A stretch of DNA of 6,736 bases from Elusimicrobiota bacterium (GCA_028865585.1 JAGWJU010000068.1:1-6736); one strand, 5' to 3'; counted from the first letter of the stretch, positions 1-6,046 are shown. The notes: generated from the sequence alone by a model not told the origin. Program-made: numbers and translations.

Positions 1-423
1 GCCGCAGCGCTTGGCCTCGGCCATGAGCTGGGCGCCGGCCATGACCATGGGCTCCTTGTTGGCCAGGGCCACGGCCTTTCCCGAGCGCAGGGCCGCTAAA
101 AGAGGCTTAAACCCCACGCCGCCGACCAAGCTCATCAAAACGAGATCCACGTCGGGGCGCGACGCGATGTCGACTAGGCCCTCGGTGCCGGGGCGTTCGT
201 GCGTGCAGAAGCCGTTGAGGTTTTGTTTCAAGCGCGCCGCCGCGGCCGCGTCGAACAAAGAGACCGACTTGGGCTTGAACGTCCGCGCCTGGCGCGAGAG
301 CAGATCCGCGTTGCTGTGGGCCGAGAGCGCCACGACCTCGAATTCTCCCGGCATTTGACGCACGACGTCCAAGGCGTTGACGCCGATGGAGCCGGTCGAG
401 CCGATGATGGCGATGCGCTTCAT
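1..423 (-). CDS. dxr: 1-deoxy-D-xylulose 5-phosphate reductoisomerase (N-terminal part)
   Basis: DXR converts 1-deoxy-D-xylulose 5-phosphate to 2-C-methyl-D-erythritol 4-phosphate with NADPH, the first committed step of the cytosolic MEP isoprenoid pathway. Only the first 141 codons are here; the family is usually about 380-400 residues, so the metal- and substrate-binding C-terminal domains lie outside the window. Seen directly: the start MKRIAIIGSTGSIG, with the dinucleotide-binding GSTGSIG at residues 8-14, and the conserved LANKE at 120-124. The latter is followed by PMVMAG where many homologues have S-L-V-x-A-G. The ATG lies 4 nt after the cdsA stop, and an AGGGA Shine-Dalgarno-like sequence is 9 nt upstream, inside the end of cdsA. 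It is the last operon gene visible. Its product supplies the isopentenyl units that uppS, two genes upstream, polymerises. The family call is secure; the gene is truncated by the window edge, not visibly broken. Confidence 0.96.
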   Translation of the reverse strand, partial: MKRIAIIGSTGSIGVNALDVVRQMPGEFEVVALSAHSNADLLSRQARTFKPKSVSLFDAAAAARLKQNLNGFCTHERPGTEGLVDIASRPDVDLVLMSLVGGVGFKPLLAALRSGKAVALANKEPMVMAGAQLMAEAKRCG

Positions 424-427
424 GAAT

Positions 428-1219
428 TCATTTCCCTAGTCCGAATATAATTAAACAATAATAAAAGAGGGGGGCGGCGAGCAAAAAGGAATCGAAGCGG
501 TCCATGATGCCCCCGTGTCCCGGCAAAATCGCGCCGGAGTCCTTAACGCCCACCGCGCGTTTGATGAGGGACTCGGCCAAGTCCGAAAGCTGGCCGAAGA
601 CGCCGATGAGCGCGCCCAGCGCGAGCGCCTCCGCTATCGGCAGGACGCCGCGGCTCAGCGCGGAAAAAACAGAGGAGGCCAAGAGAGCCGCGGCGAACCC
701 CGCGGCCGCGCCCTCCCACGTCTTCTTGGGGCTCAAGGCCGGCGCCAAGGGGTGGGAGCCCAGAGTCTTTCCAACCGCGTAGGCGGCGATGTCCGTGGCC
801 CAGACGCAGATGAACAAAAAGAAACTCGCCTCGCGGCCGGCGGCTCCCAGAGCCCTGATGGGCCCCAGGTATGCGGGCAAAATCCCGAAGAAGCACGCCC
901 CGAACACGGTCAGCGCCAGCCGCTCGATGGAGGCGTCCTTCGCGGCCATCTCCAGAAGAACGGCCGCCGCGGCCGTGAAGGCAAAGGGGATCTGCGCCGG
1001 AAATCCCAGCGCCACGAAAACGGCCATCGCGCCGCCGCCCAGAACGCACAGCCAGGTCCGCACGGGCCGGCGGCCCAGGGTGAGGATAACGCCGTACTCG
1101 TAGAGGCACAGGACGCAGACGGTCGACACGAAGGCGGAGTACGCCAGGCCCCCGTGATAAATCAAGAAAAGAAGAATCGGGATGCCGATCAATCCCGTGA
1201 TGATGCGGGGGAAAATCAT
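428..1219 (-). CDS. cdsA: Phosphatidate cytidylyltransferase (CDP-diacylglycerol synthase)
   Basis: CdsA is an integral inner-membrane enzyme that makes CDP-diacylglycerol from phosphatidic acid and CTP, the precursor of phosphatidylglycerol, phosphatidylethanolamine and cardiolipin. The 263-residue protein has about seven or eight hydrophobic segments (roughly 6-22, 27-45, 57-77, 102-118, 132-150, 171-189, 195-212, 245-261). The complete CDP-diglyceride synthetase signature is at residues 217-243: S-L-I-K-R, then K-D at 226-227, then P-G-H-G-G-I-M-D-R-F-D. The second family motif SPKKTWEG is at 163-170. Length is normal for the family. The ATG overlaps the uppS stop as ATGA, and a strong GGAGG lies 6 nt upstream (1226-1230), so this start is well supported and probably translationally coupled to uppS. 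No key motif residue is missing. Confidence 0.97.
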   Translation of the reverse strand: MIFPRIITGLIGIPILLFLIYHGGLAYSAFVSTVCVLCLYEYGVILTLGRRPVRTWLCVLGGGAMAVFVALGFPAQIPFAFTAAAAVLLEMAAKDASIERLALTVFGACFFGILPAYLGPIRALGAAGREASFFLFICVWATDIAAYAVGKTLGSHPLAPALSPKKTWEGAAAGFAAALLASSVFSALSRGVLPIAEALALGALIGVFGQLSDLAESLIKRAVGVKDSGAILPGHGGIMDRFDSFLLAAPLFYYCLIIFGLGK

Positions 1220-1947
1220 CCCAGGCCTCCGAAGCGGCGGTGGCGCTTCTGATACTCGCAGATCGCCGCGTTGAGATCCTTGCGCCTAAAGTCGGGCCAG
1301 AACACGGGGGTGATGTAGATTTCCGCGTAAGCGCTCTGCCAAAGCAGGAAATTAGAGAGGCGCATCTCGCCCGAAGTGCGGATGACCAGGTCCGGATCGG
1401 GCAGGCCCGCGGTGTAGAGGGCGCCCGACAGGGATTCCTCGGTGATCTCCTTGGCGCCCGAGGCGATAAGCGCGTTGGCCGCGTCGACGATTTCCTGGCG
1501 CGAGCCGTAGTTGAGCGCGAGATTGAGGACGAGGCCCGAGTTCTTCTCCAGGCGGCGGATGGACTCCTGCAGCTCGGCGCGGACCGCGGCCGGAAGGGCG
1601 TCCAGGCGGCCGACGGCGCGCAGGCGGACGTTGTTCTTGTCGAGCTCGAGCGTCTCCCTTTTAAGGGCGTAGGATAAGAGGCGCATGAGTTGGGACACCT
1701 CGCTCTTGGGGCGCAGCCAGTTTTCGGTCGAGAAGGAGTAGAGGGTCAGGACCTTGACGCCCAATTCCGCGCAGCCGCGCACGATTTGGCGCACCGACTC
1801 GACGCCGGCGCGGTGCCCGGCCAACCGCGGCAGGCCGCGGGATCTGGCCCAACGGCCGTTGCCGTCCATGATGACGGCCACGTGGGAGGGGATGTTTGAA
1901 ACGTCCGGGGCCGCGTCTTCCGGAAGGGCGTGAGCCTTATGCGGCAT
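1216..1947 (-). CDS. uppS: cis-prenyl (undecaprenyl) diphosphate synthase
   Basis: This cytosolic or membrane-associated enzyme adds isopentenyl diphosphate units in cis to farnesyl diphosphate, giving the long polyprenyl diphosphate that becomes the lipid carrier for peptidoglycan and surface polysaccharide precursors. The 243-residue protein has HVAVIMDGNGRWA at residues 22-34, with the catalytic Asp at 28, and the C-terminal family signature DPDLVIRTSGE at 184-194 followed by RLSNFLLWQSAYAE at 196-209. The SFSTENW stretch at 71-77 is also typical. The start ATG is 17 nt after the frr stop; the 17-nt gap has no recognisable Shine-Dalgarno and no alternative in-frame start codon. A leading 20 residues precede the conserved core, as in many homologues. 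Whether the product is C55 or another chain length cannot be told by eye. Confidence 0.96.
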   Translation of the reverse strand: MPHKAHALPEDAAPDVSNIPSHVAVIMDGNGRWARSRGLPRLAGHRAGVESVRQIVRGCAELGVKVLTLYSFSTENWLRPKSEVSQLMRLLSYALKRETLELDKNNVRLRAVGRLDALPAAVRAELQESIRRLEKNSGLVLNLALNYGSRQEIVDAANALIASGAKEITEESLSGALYTAGLPDPDLVIRTSGEMRLSNFLLWQSAYAEIYITPVFWPDFRRKDLNAAICEYQKRHRRFGGLG

Positions 1948-1964
1948 GGGGCATGCGGTCCGGC

Positions 1965-2537
1965 TCAGACCGTGACGATCTCTTTTTCTTTGCGGGAGAC
2001 TTCCTGGTCGATGTCCTTGATGCAGGCGTCGGTGATTTTCTGGACCCGGGTCTCAAGCGCCCGGGCGTCGTCTTCCGTAATTTCCTTGGCCTTCTCGGCC
2101 TTCTTGATCTTCTCGAGCGCGTCGTGGCGGTCGTTTCGCACGCCCACGCGAAAATCCTCGCCGATGCGCTTGGCGACCTTGACCAGGTCCTTCCGGCGTT
2201 CCTCGGTCATGGACGGCATGATGAGGCGGATAATCTTGCCGTCGTTCTGCGGAGGCACGCCCAAGTCGGACTTCTGGATGGCCTTGTCGATTTCGACCAA
2301 AGCCGTGGGGTCCCAGGGGCGGATCTCCAAGACCCGCGCCTCGGGGACGGAAATCGCGGCGACCTGCTTCAAGGGCACGCTTTGTCCGTAGTACTCGACC
2401 TTGACGGACTCCAGGACCGCCGGATTGGCCCGGCCCGTGCGCAGGACGGAGTATTCCTTGCCCAGCTTGGAGAGCCGTTCCTTCATGCTCTCCTCCATGC
2501 GGCTCACGACGGCGTTGATGGCTTCGGTGATCGGCAT
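1965..2537 (-). CDS. frr: Ribosome recycling factor
   Basis: RRF acts with EF-G in the cytosol to split the post-termination ribosome complex after stop-codon release. The chosen start gives 190 residues, matching the usual 185-190. Seen directly: LRTGRANPAVLESVKVEYYG at 32-51, VPPQNDGKIIRLIMPSMTEERR at 94-115 and VRNDRHDA at 133-140. The last is the segment commonly written as R-N-x-R-R-D-A; here the second Arg is His. The open frame extends 37 codons further upstream, but that extension lies inside pyrH and does not look like RRF. The start at 2537 has GGAAGGA (2543-2549) 5 nt upstream and aligns with the normal RRF N-terminus (P-I-T-E-A). It begins 2 nt after the pyrH stop, so coupled translation is likely. 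Confidence 0.97.
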   Translation of the reverse strand: MPITEAINAVVSRMEESMKERLSKLGKEYSVLRTGRANPAVLESVKVEYYGQSVPLKQVAAISVPEARVLEIRPWDPTALVEIDKAIQKSDLGVPPQNDGKIIRLIMPSMTEERRKDLVKVAKRIGEDFRVGVRNDRHDALEKIKKAEKAKEITEDDARALETRVQKITDACIKDIDQEVSRKEKEIVTV

Positions 2538-2539
2538 AT

Positions 2540-3253
2540 CTATCCTTCCATGATTAAAGTTCCCACTTTCTGTCCGCTCACGGCGCGGGAAATGTTGCCG
2601 TCGAGCGAAAGATCGAAAACCAGGATGGGCATGCGGTTTTCCATGCACAAGGTGAGCGCGGTCGCGTCCATCACGCGCAGGCGCTGCCGGATGGCCTCCA
2701 TGAAAGTCACCTGGGAGAGCTTCTTCGCGCTCTTATTGGTCTTGGGATCGTCCGTGTAGACGCCGTCGACCGTGGTGGCCTTCAAGAGAGCCTCGGCCTC
2801 GATTTCCACGGCGCGCAAAGAAGAGGCCGTGTCCGTGGTGAAATAGGGGTTGCCCGTGCCGCCCGCGAAAATAACGATGCGGCCCTTCTCCAGGTGGCGG
2901 ATGGCCCGGCGGCGGATGTAGGGCTCGGCGAGCTTGGCGATCTCGATGGCCGTCTGCACGCGCGTCGGCACGCCGTGATGCTCCAGGGCCTCCTGCAGGG
3001 CCATGGCGTTGATGACCGTGGCCAGCATGCCCATGTAGTCGGCGGTCACGCGGCCGATGACCGCGTCGTGGTTCGAGGCGCCGCGCCAGATGTTGCCGCC
3101 GCCGACGACGATGCCGATTTGCACGCCCTTGTCGTGCGCGAGCTTGATCTCGCGCGCGATGCGGCCCAGGGCCTTAGGATCGATGCCGTGGCCGGCTTTT
3201 TCGCAAAGAGATTCCCCGGAGAGCTTTAGAAGAACCCGGGAATATCGGCTCAT
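2540..3253 (-). CDS. pyrH: Uridylate kinase (UMP kinase)
   Basis: PyrH is the bacterial-type UMP kinase of the amino-acid kinase fold; it makes UDP from UMP and ATP in the cytosol, feeding RNA, DNA and UDP-sugar synthesis. The 237-residue length is typical. Motifs seen: LLKLSGE at 8-14 (phosphate binding), GGGNIWRG at 51-58, ADYMGMLATVINA at 71-83 (nucleotide-binding and oligomer region), GGTGNPYFTTDTA at 131-143 (UMP/phosphate region), DGVYTDDPKT at 163-172 and MDATAL at 195-200. The ATG overlaps the tsf stop as ATGA. A GGAGA directly abuts the ATG, too close to act as a normal Shine-Dalgarno, so re-initiation after tsf termination is the likely way it is translated. The placement between tsf and frr is the classic bacterial order. 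Confidence 0.98.
   Translation of the reverse strand: MSRYSRVLLKLSGESLCEKAGHGIDPKALGRIAREIKLAHDKGVQIGIVVGGGNIWRGASNHDAVIGRVTADYMGMLATVINAMALQEALEHHGVPTRVQTAIEIAKLAEPYIRRRAIRHLEKGRIVIFAGGTGNPYFTTDTASSLRAVEIEAEALLKATTVDGVYTDDPKTNKSAKKLSQVTFMEAIRQRLRVMDATALTLCMENRMPILVFDLSLDGNISRAVSGQKVGTLIMEG
2543..2549 (-). promoter_or_regulatory. Shine-Dalgarno of frr
   Basis: GGAAGGA on the minus strand, formed by the last codons of pyrH, 5 nt upstream of the frr ATG at 2537. It decides the frr start against the longer open frame that begins at 2648. Confidence 0.75.
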
Positions 3254-4083
3254 TCTCCGACTTGATAGCGCGCGAAGCGGGTCACCGTCACGGGCTGGCC
3301 CAGTTGCTTTCCGGCGTCCTCGATGAGCTTGGAGACGGGGGTCTTGTTGTCCCGCACGCTCATTTGATCAAGGAGGCAGAAGGCCTGGTAGAAGAGCTTG
3401 TTGATTTTGCCCTCGACGATTTTCGCGATGGCCGCGTCGGGCTTGCCTTCCTTGCGCAGCACCTCGGCGTGGATTTCCTTCTCCTTCGCGATGACGTCGG
3501 CCGGCACTTCCTCCCGCCTCAAGTAGCGGGGGGCGAAACCCACGATTTGAAGGAGGATTTCCTTGGAAAGCGCCGCGATCACGTCCGACTTCGCGGCGTC
3601 GCCGGGGGCCGTCATCTCGATGAGCGCGCCGATCTTGCCGCCGTGGTGGACGTAGGCGCCCACATAACGGTCCTTTTGCGCCGCAAAGCGCTCCAGGCGC
3701 CGCAGGGTGATATTCTCTCCCAGCTTGGCGATGAGAGGCGCGATGTCGTCCTTGGCGCCCTCGGGACTGGAAAGCGTTCCCGCGGCCGTCTTTTCGGCGA
3801 GCTTCGTCACCAGCATCTCGAAGTCCGGCGTGCGCGCCACGAAATCGGTCTCACAGGAGACTTCGAGGATGGCGCCGCCGCCAGCGTTGACGAGACAGCC
3901 CACTTTGCCTTCTTTCATGGTCCGCGCCGCGCGCTTGGCCGCGTCGGCCAAGCCCTTCTTGCGCAGGATGGTCAAAGCGTCCTCAACCTTGCCGTTGGAC
4001 TCGGTTAGGGCCTTCTTGCAGTCCATGAAGCCGGCGCCGGTCTTTTGGCGCAGCTCCAAGATGAGCGAGTTGCTGTCGGCCAT
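3250..4083 (-). CDS. tsf: Translation elongation factor Ts
   Basis: EF-Ts is the guanine-nucleotide exchange factor that removes GDP from EF-Tu. The 277-residue protein has the N-terminal UBA-like domain with LRQKTGAGFMDCKKAL at 11-26 (EF-Ts signature 1) and LEVSCETDFVAR at 73-84 (signature 2, including the TDFV that contacts EF-Tu). A GGKIGALIEM strand follows at 148-157 and KINKLFYQ in the C-terminal part at 226-233. The segment before YLRREEVP reads LLQIVGFAPR at 177-186, where many homologues have M-Q/H-I/V-A-A; this is a mild divergence. The start is strongly supported by AGGAGG (4092-4097) 8 nt upstream, overlapping the last rpsB codons; the gap to the rpsB stop is 3 nt. The order rpsB-tsf is nearly universal in bacteria. 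Confidence 0.98.
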   Translation of the reverse strand: MADSNSLILELRQKTGAGFMDCKKALTESNGKVEDALTILRKKGLADAAKRAARTMKEGKVGCLVNAGGGAILEVSCETDFVARTPDFEMLVTKLAEKTAAGTLSSPEGAKDDIAPLIAKLGENITLRRLERFAAQKDRYVGAYVHHGGKIGALIEMTAPGDAAKSDVIAALSKEILLQIVGFAPRYLRREEVPADVIAKEKEIHAEVLRKEGKPDAAIAKIVEGKINKLFYQAFCLLDQMSVRDNKTPVSKLIEDAGKQLGQPVTVTRFARYQVGE

Positions 4084-4086
4084 GGC

Positions 4087-4890
4087 TTAAGCCTCCTGCG
4101 TGGAAGAACCCGCCGCCGCGACTTCTTCGGTCTGTTCCGAAGATTCCTCTTCCTCTCCGGAAAGCATCTGCTTTTCGGCGTCCCCGAGAGTGGGCTGCTC
4201 CGTCTGGCGCGACGAGCGCCCCTCAAGGATGGAATCCGCGATGAAGCCGCAGAAGAGCTTGATGGAGCGCGCCGCGTCGTCGTTGCCCGGGATGGGATGG
4301 TCGATGAGATCCGGATTGCAGTCGGTGTCGCAGACCGCGACGATGGGAATCCCCATGCGCCGGGCCTCTTGGACCGCCAAGTGCTCTTCGACCGGGTCGA
4401 TGATGAACATGACGTCCGGGGGCCGGTTCAAAACCCGGATTCCGGTCAGCACCTTCTTCAGGCGCAACATCTCCTTGTTGAGGCGGGAGACCTCCTTCTT
4501 GGAGAGAACCGTGAACAGGCCGTCGCGCTCCCACTTCTCGAGCTCCTCCAAGCGCTGCACGGACTTGCGCAGGGTCGCGAAGTTGGTCAGCGTGCCGCCC
4601 AGCCACTTTTCGCACACGTAGGCCGCGCCGCAGCGCTCGGCCTCGGCCTTGATGAGCTCGCGGGCCTGCTTCTTCGTGCCCACGAACAGGAAGGTCATGT
4701 CCTGCGCGGCGCAGTCCTTGACGAAGGCGTTGACCTTTTTGATCTCCTTGACCGTCTTCTGCAAGTCGATGATGTGGATATTGTTTCGCTCGCCGAAGAT
4801 GAAACGGCCCATTTTGGGATTCCAACGCCAGGTCTGGTGGCCGAAATGGACGCCGGCCTCCAGCATCGTCTTCATCGAAATATTGACCAT
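4087..4890 (-). CDS. rpsB: 30S ribosomal protein S2
   Basis: S2 binds late to the 30S subunit at the head-body junction near S1 and S5. With the ATG at 4890 the protein is 267 residues. It starts MVNISMKTMLEAGVHFGHQT, lining up with the usual M-x-x-x-S-M-x-x-M-L-x-A-G-V-H-F-G-H-Q-T. Other motifs: WNPKM at 23-27, FLFVGTKKQA at 67-76, KWLGGTLTNF at 95-104 and the second S2 signature PPDVMFIIDPVEEHLAVQEA at 157-176, then DTDCNPDLIDHPIPGNDDA at 188-206. After about residue 225 a Glu/Ser/Gln-rich acidic tail of some 40 residues follows (with EEEE at 246-249), common but variable in S2. The open frame continues 58 codons upstream, but that part is Arg-rich and unlike S2, so I take it as leader. A second in-frame ATG at 4875 is possible but less likely. 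First gene of the operon. Confidence 0.97.
   Translation of the reverse strand: MVNISMKTMLEAGVHFGHQTWRWNPKMGRFIFGERNNIHIIDLQKTVKEIKKVNAFVKDCAAQDMTFLFVGTKKQARELIKAEAERCGAAYVCEKWLGGTLTNFATLRKSVQRLEELEKWERDGLFTVLSKKEVSRLNKEMLRLKKVLTGIRVLNRPPDVMFIIDPVEEHLAVQEARRMGIPIVAVCDTDCNPDLIDHPIPGNDDAARSIKLFCGFIADSILEGRSSRQTEQPTLGDAEKQMLSGEEEESSEQTEEVAAAGSSTQEA
4092..4097 (-). promoter_or_regulatory. Shine-Dalgarno of tsf
   Basis: AGGAGG on the minus strand, 8 nt upstream of the tsf ATG, embedded in the last codons of rpsB. It is the strongest ribosome-binding site in the window and would give EF-Ts efficient independent initiation within the operon. Confidence 0.8.
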
Positions 4891-4903
4891 CGCGAGAATC
4901 TTG

Positions 4904-4909
4904 CCTCCC
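4904..4909 (-). promoter_or_regulatory. Shine-Dalgarno of rpsB, long spacing
   Basis: GGGAGG on the minus strand is the only strong ribosome-binding sequence upstream of the S2 start. It lies 13 nt from the ATG at 4890, longer than the usual 5-9 nt. It still favours 4890 over the far-upstream ATG of the open frame at 5064. Conventional spacing would point to an ATT codon at 4899, which would be very unusual as a start and would add residues not seen in S2 N-termini. Confidence 0.6.
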
Positions 4910-4995
4910 GAGTTAATTTGCCGACCGCCGCCCAAGCCGCCTCGCCTTCTTCTTATTAAGGGGAAGCGGCGCCAAATCGGACGCGACTTGGTAAG

Positions 4996-5024
4996 CTTAT
5001 CAAATTTCGGCGCGAATTTGACAG
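4996..5024 (-). promoter_or_regulatory. Candidate sigma-70 promoter of the rpsB operon
   Basis: On the minus strand CTGTCA (5024-5019, 4 of 6 to TTGACA) is followed after exactly 17 nt by GATAAG (5001-4996, 4 of 6 to TATAAT). Transcription would begin near 4988-4990 and leave a leader of about 100 nt before the S2 start, in keeping with the leaders of ribosomal protein operons that often carry autoregulatory structure. A perfect 7-bp dyad occupies the spacer. Two other AT-rich stretches (TTAATAAG around 4957-4964 and the AAATTAAC around 4912-4919) lack a matching -35 element. Inference from consensus matching only. Confidence 0.4.
5000..5021. repeat. 7-bp inverted repeat inside the rpsB promoter region
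   Basis: TCAAATT (5000-5006) and AATTTGA (5015-5021) are perfect reverse complements separated by 8 bp, giving a 22-bp operator-like dyad, AT-rich in a GC-rich setting. It lies between and overlaps the proposed -35 and -10 of the rpsB promoter. It could be a repressor or activator site; chance occurrence in an AT-rich promoter is the alternative. Confidence 0.45.
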
Positions 5025-5082
5025 CCCAATCGGCGAAAATGGCCTTTGCCGGGGGTAGGTCCAAGGGCTTAGGCCCCGGGGG

Positions 5083-5101
5083 GCCGCAAGTCTCATGCGG
5101 C
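5083..5101. repeat. Hairpin-forming inverted repeat in the divergent intergenic region
   Basis: GCCGCA (5083-5088) and TGCGGC (5096-5101) are perfect complements around a 7-nt loop. A second GC-rich dyad GGCCC/GGGCC sits directly beside it (5072-5085). Neither is followed by a run of T on either strand, so they do not look like intrinsic terminators. They sit upstream of both divergent genes; role unknown. Confidence 0.4.
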
Positions 5102-5117
5102 AGGACCGGGGATAGGC

Positions 5118-5123
5118 TATCAT
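5118..5123 (+). promoter_or_regulatory. -10-like box directly upstream of the transglycosylase gene
   Basis: TATCAT matches TATAAT at 5 of 6 positions and ends 7 nt before the ATG at 5131, so the predicted transcript would begin at or within a base or two of the start codon. No clear -35 is seen 16-18 nt upstream. The box lies inside an interrupted dyad (GATAG-G-CTATC, 5111-5121, flanked by GGGG and CCCC). There is no Shine-Dalgarno before this ATG. Together these suggest leaderless translation. Confidence 0.4.
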
Positions 5124-5130
5124 TCCCCTC

Positions 5131-6042
5131 ATGACCGTTTCAGCTCGGCTGAAAAGGGCATTTCTAGCGGCCGGCCTGGGCGCGACGTGCGCTCTAGGGG
5201 CTTCGGCTCAGGGGTGGCGCGCGGAGCCGGAGCTTCCGGAAACGCCCGGCGCCCCTCTCCAAGTGCTGGCCCAGGCCGAGGCTCCCGTCTGGGACGCGGC
5301 CAAGCTGGATCACTTTTTCGACGCCGCGCCCGTCAGGCCGCCCACCCTTCTGCGTCGGCGCCCGCCCCGAAGGCAGCGCGCCCGCACCCACGAATTCCAC
5401 GGACGGCGGCGCTTCCAGGAGATCGCGCGGCGGGCACTGCGATACCGGCGGCGGGCGGCGCGCGCGGAACGCCGCCCCTATCATCGCCTTCTTGTCCCCA
5501 CGCCCAAGGTGACTCCCGCCTACCGCCTGACGTTCACCGCCCTGCTCAGGCATCCCGGCGAGACCGACCGCTACGACGGCCTCATCGTCCGCTACGCGGT
5601 GGCCAACGGCCTCGATCCGCGCCTGGTCAAGGCCGTCATCGCGGCCGAGTCCGAGTTCGTGCTCGACGCGCGCTCTCCCGTGGGCGCCCGCGGGCTCATG
5701 CAGGTCATGCCGCGCACGGCCGCGAATTTCGGAGTGGCCAAGTCGGAACTCAACACGCCCCGGGACAACATCGAGGCCGGCACCGCCTATCTCGCCCAGC
5801 TTTTCAAGACCGTCATCCGCTTCTACCACATGCCGATGAAGACCTTCCGCCACCCGCCCCTGTGGCTGACCGAGCGCGTCATCGCCTGCTACCACGCCGG
5901 GCCGCGCTACCTGCGCCGCGACCGCTGGCTGCGCCAAACCCGGCTCTACGTCAGGCGGGTGCTTCTCTTCTACCGCTCCGCCGTCACCCAGTTCCACTGG
6001 GCTCCCGCCTCCCCGCTGGGCTTCCTGCAGGGCTCCATCTAA
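5131..6042 (+). CDS. Secreted lytic transglycosylase, SLT domain, with Arg-rich linker
   Basis: The 303-residue protein is probably a periplasmic enzyme that cleaves the MurNAc-GlcNAc bond of peptidoglycan to form 1,6-anhydro ends. Residues 1-27 look like a Sec signal peptide: basic R6, K8, R9, then a hydrophobic core and ALGASA|Q as a cleavage site. Residues 28-70 are Pro/Ala/Glu-rich linker; 74-115 are extremely basic with more than twenty Arg. The SLT domain spans about 145-285: VIAAESEF at 169-176 with the expected catalytic Glu at 173, SPVGARGLMQVMP at 182-194, NIEAGTAYL at 213-221, and IACYHAGPRYL at 251-261. The last replaces the family's usual A-Y-N-A-G with C-Y-H-A-G. About ten extra residues (near 233-246) separate the YL helix from this motif. 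It is transcribed away from rpsB. No Shine-Dalgarno precedes the ATG. The specific subfamily is not assignable by eye; fold and general activity are likely. Confidence 0.88.
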   Translation: MTVSARLKRAFLAAGLGATCALGASAQGWRAEPELPETPGAPLQVLAQAEAPVWDAAKLDHFFDAAPVRPPTLLRRRPPRRQRARTHEFHGRRRFQEIARRALRYRRRAARAERRPYHRLLVPTPKVTPAYRLTFTALLRHPGETDRYDGLIVRYAVANGLDPRLVKAVIAAESEFVLDARSPVGARGLMQVMPRTAANFGVAKSELNTPRDNIEAGTAYLAQLFKTVIRFYHMPMKTFRHPPLWLTERVIACYHAGPRYLRRDRWLRQTRLYVRRVLLFYRSAVTQFHWAPASPLGFLQGSI

Positions 6043-6046
6043 GCTT

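Noticed and set aside
2538..2648. 37-residue N-terminal extension of RRF
   Set aside because: It lies entirely inside pyrH coding sequence. The start at 2537 gives the normal RRF length and has a good Shine-Dalgarno.
3262..4008. Long plus-strand open frame opposite tsf
   Set aside because: Antisense shadow of a certain EF-Ts gene; long open antisense frames are expected at this GC content. The same holds for plus-strand frames opposite uppS, frr, pyrH and rpsB.
5018..5023. Perfect TTGACA on the plus strand as the -35 of the transglycosylase promoter
   Set aside because: No -10-like hexamer occurs 16-18 bp downstream (5040-5047 is GC-rich), and the position is 108 bp from the start codon. 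It is better explained as part of the dyad in the rpsB promoter.
4891..5064. N-terminal extension of S2 by 58 residues from an upstream in-frame ATG
   Set aside because: The extension is Arg/Gly-rich and unlike S2, covers the likely promoter and leader, and the start at 4890 aligns with the universal S2 N-terminus and has a nearby GGGAGG.
5194..5997. Long minus-strand open frame opposite the transglycosylase
   Set aside because: GC-rich antisense shadow: no recognisable motifs, while the plus strand encodes a signal peptide and complete SLT motifs.
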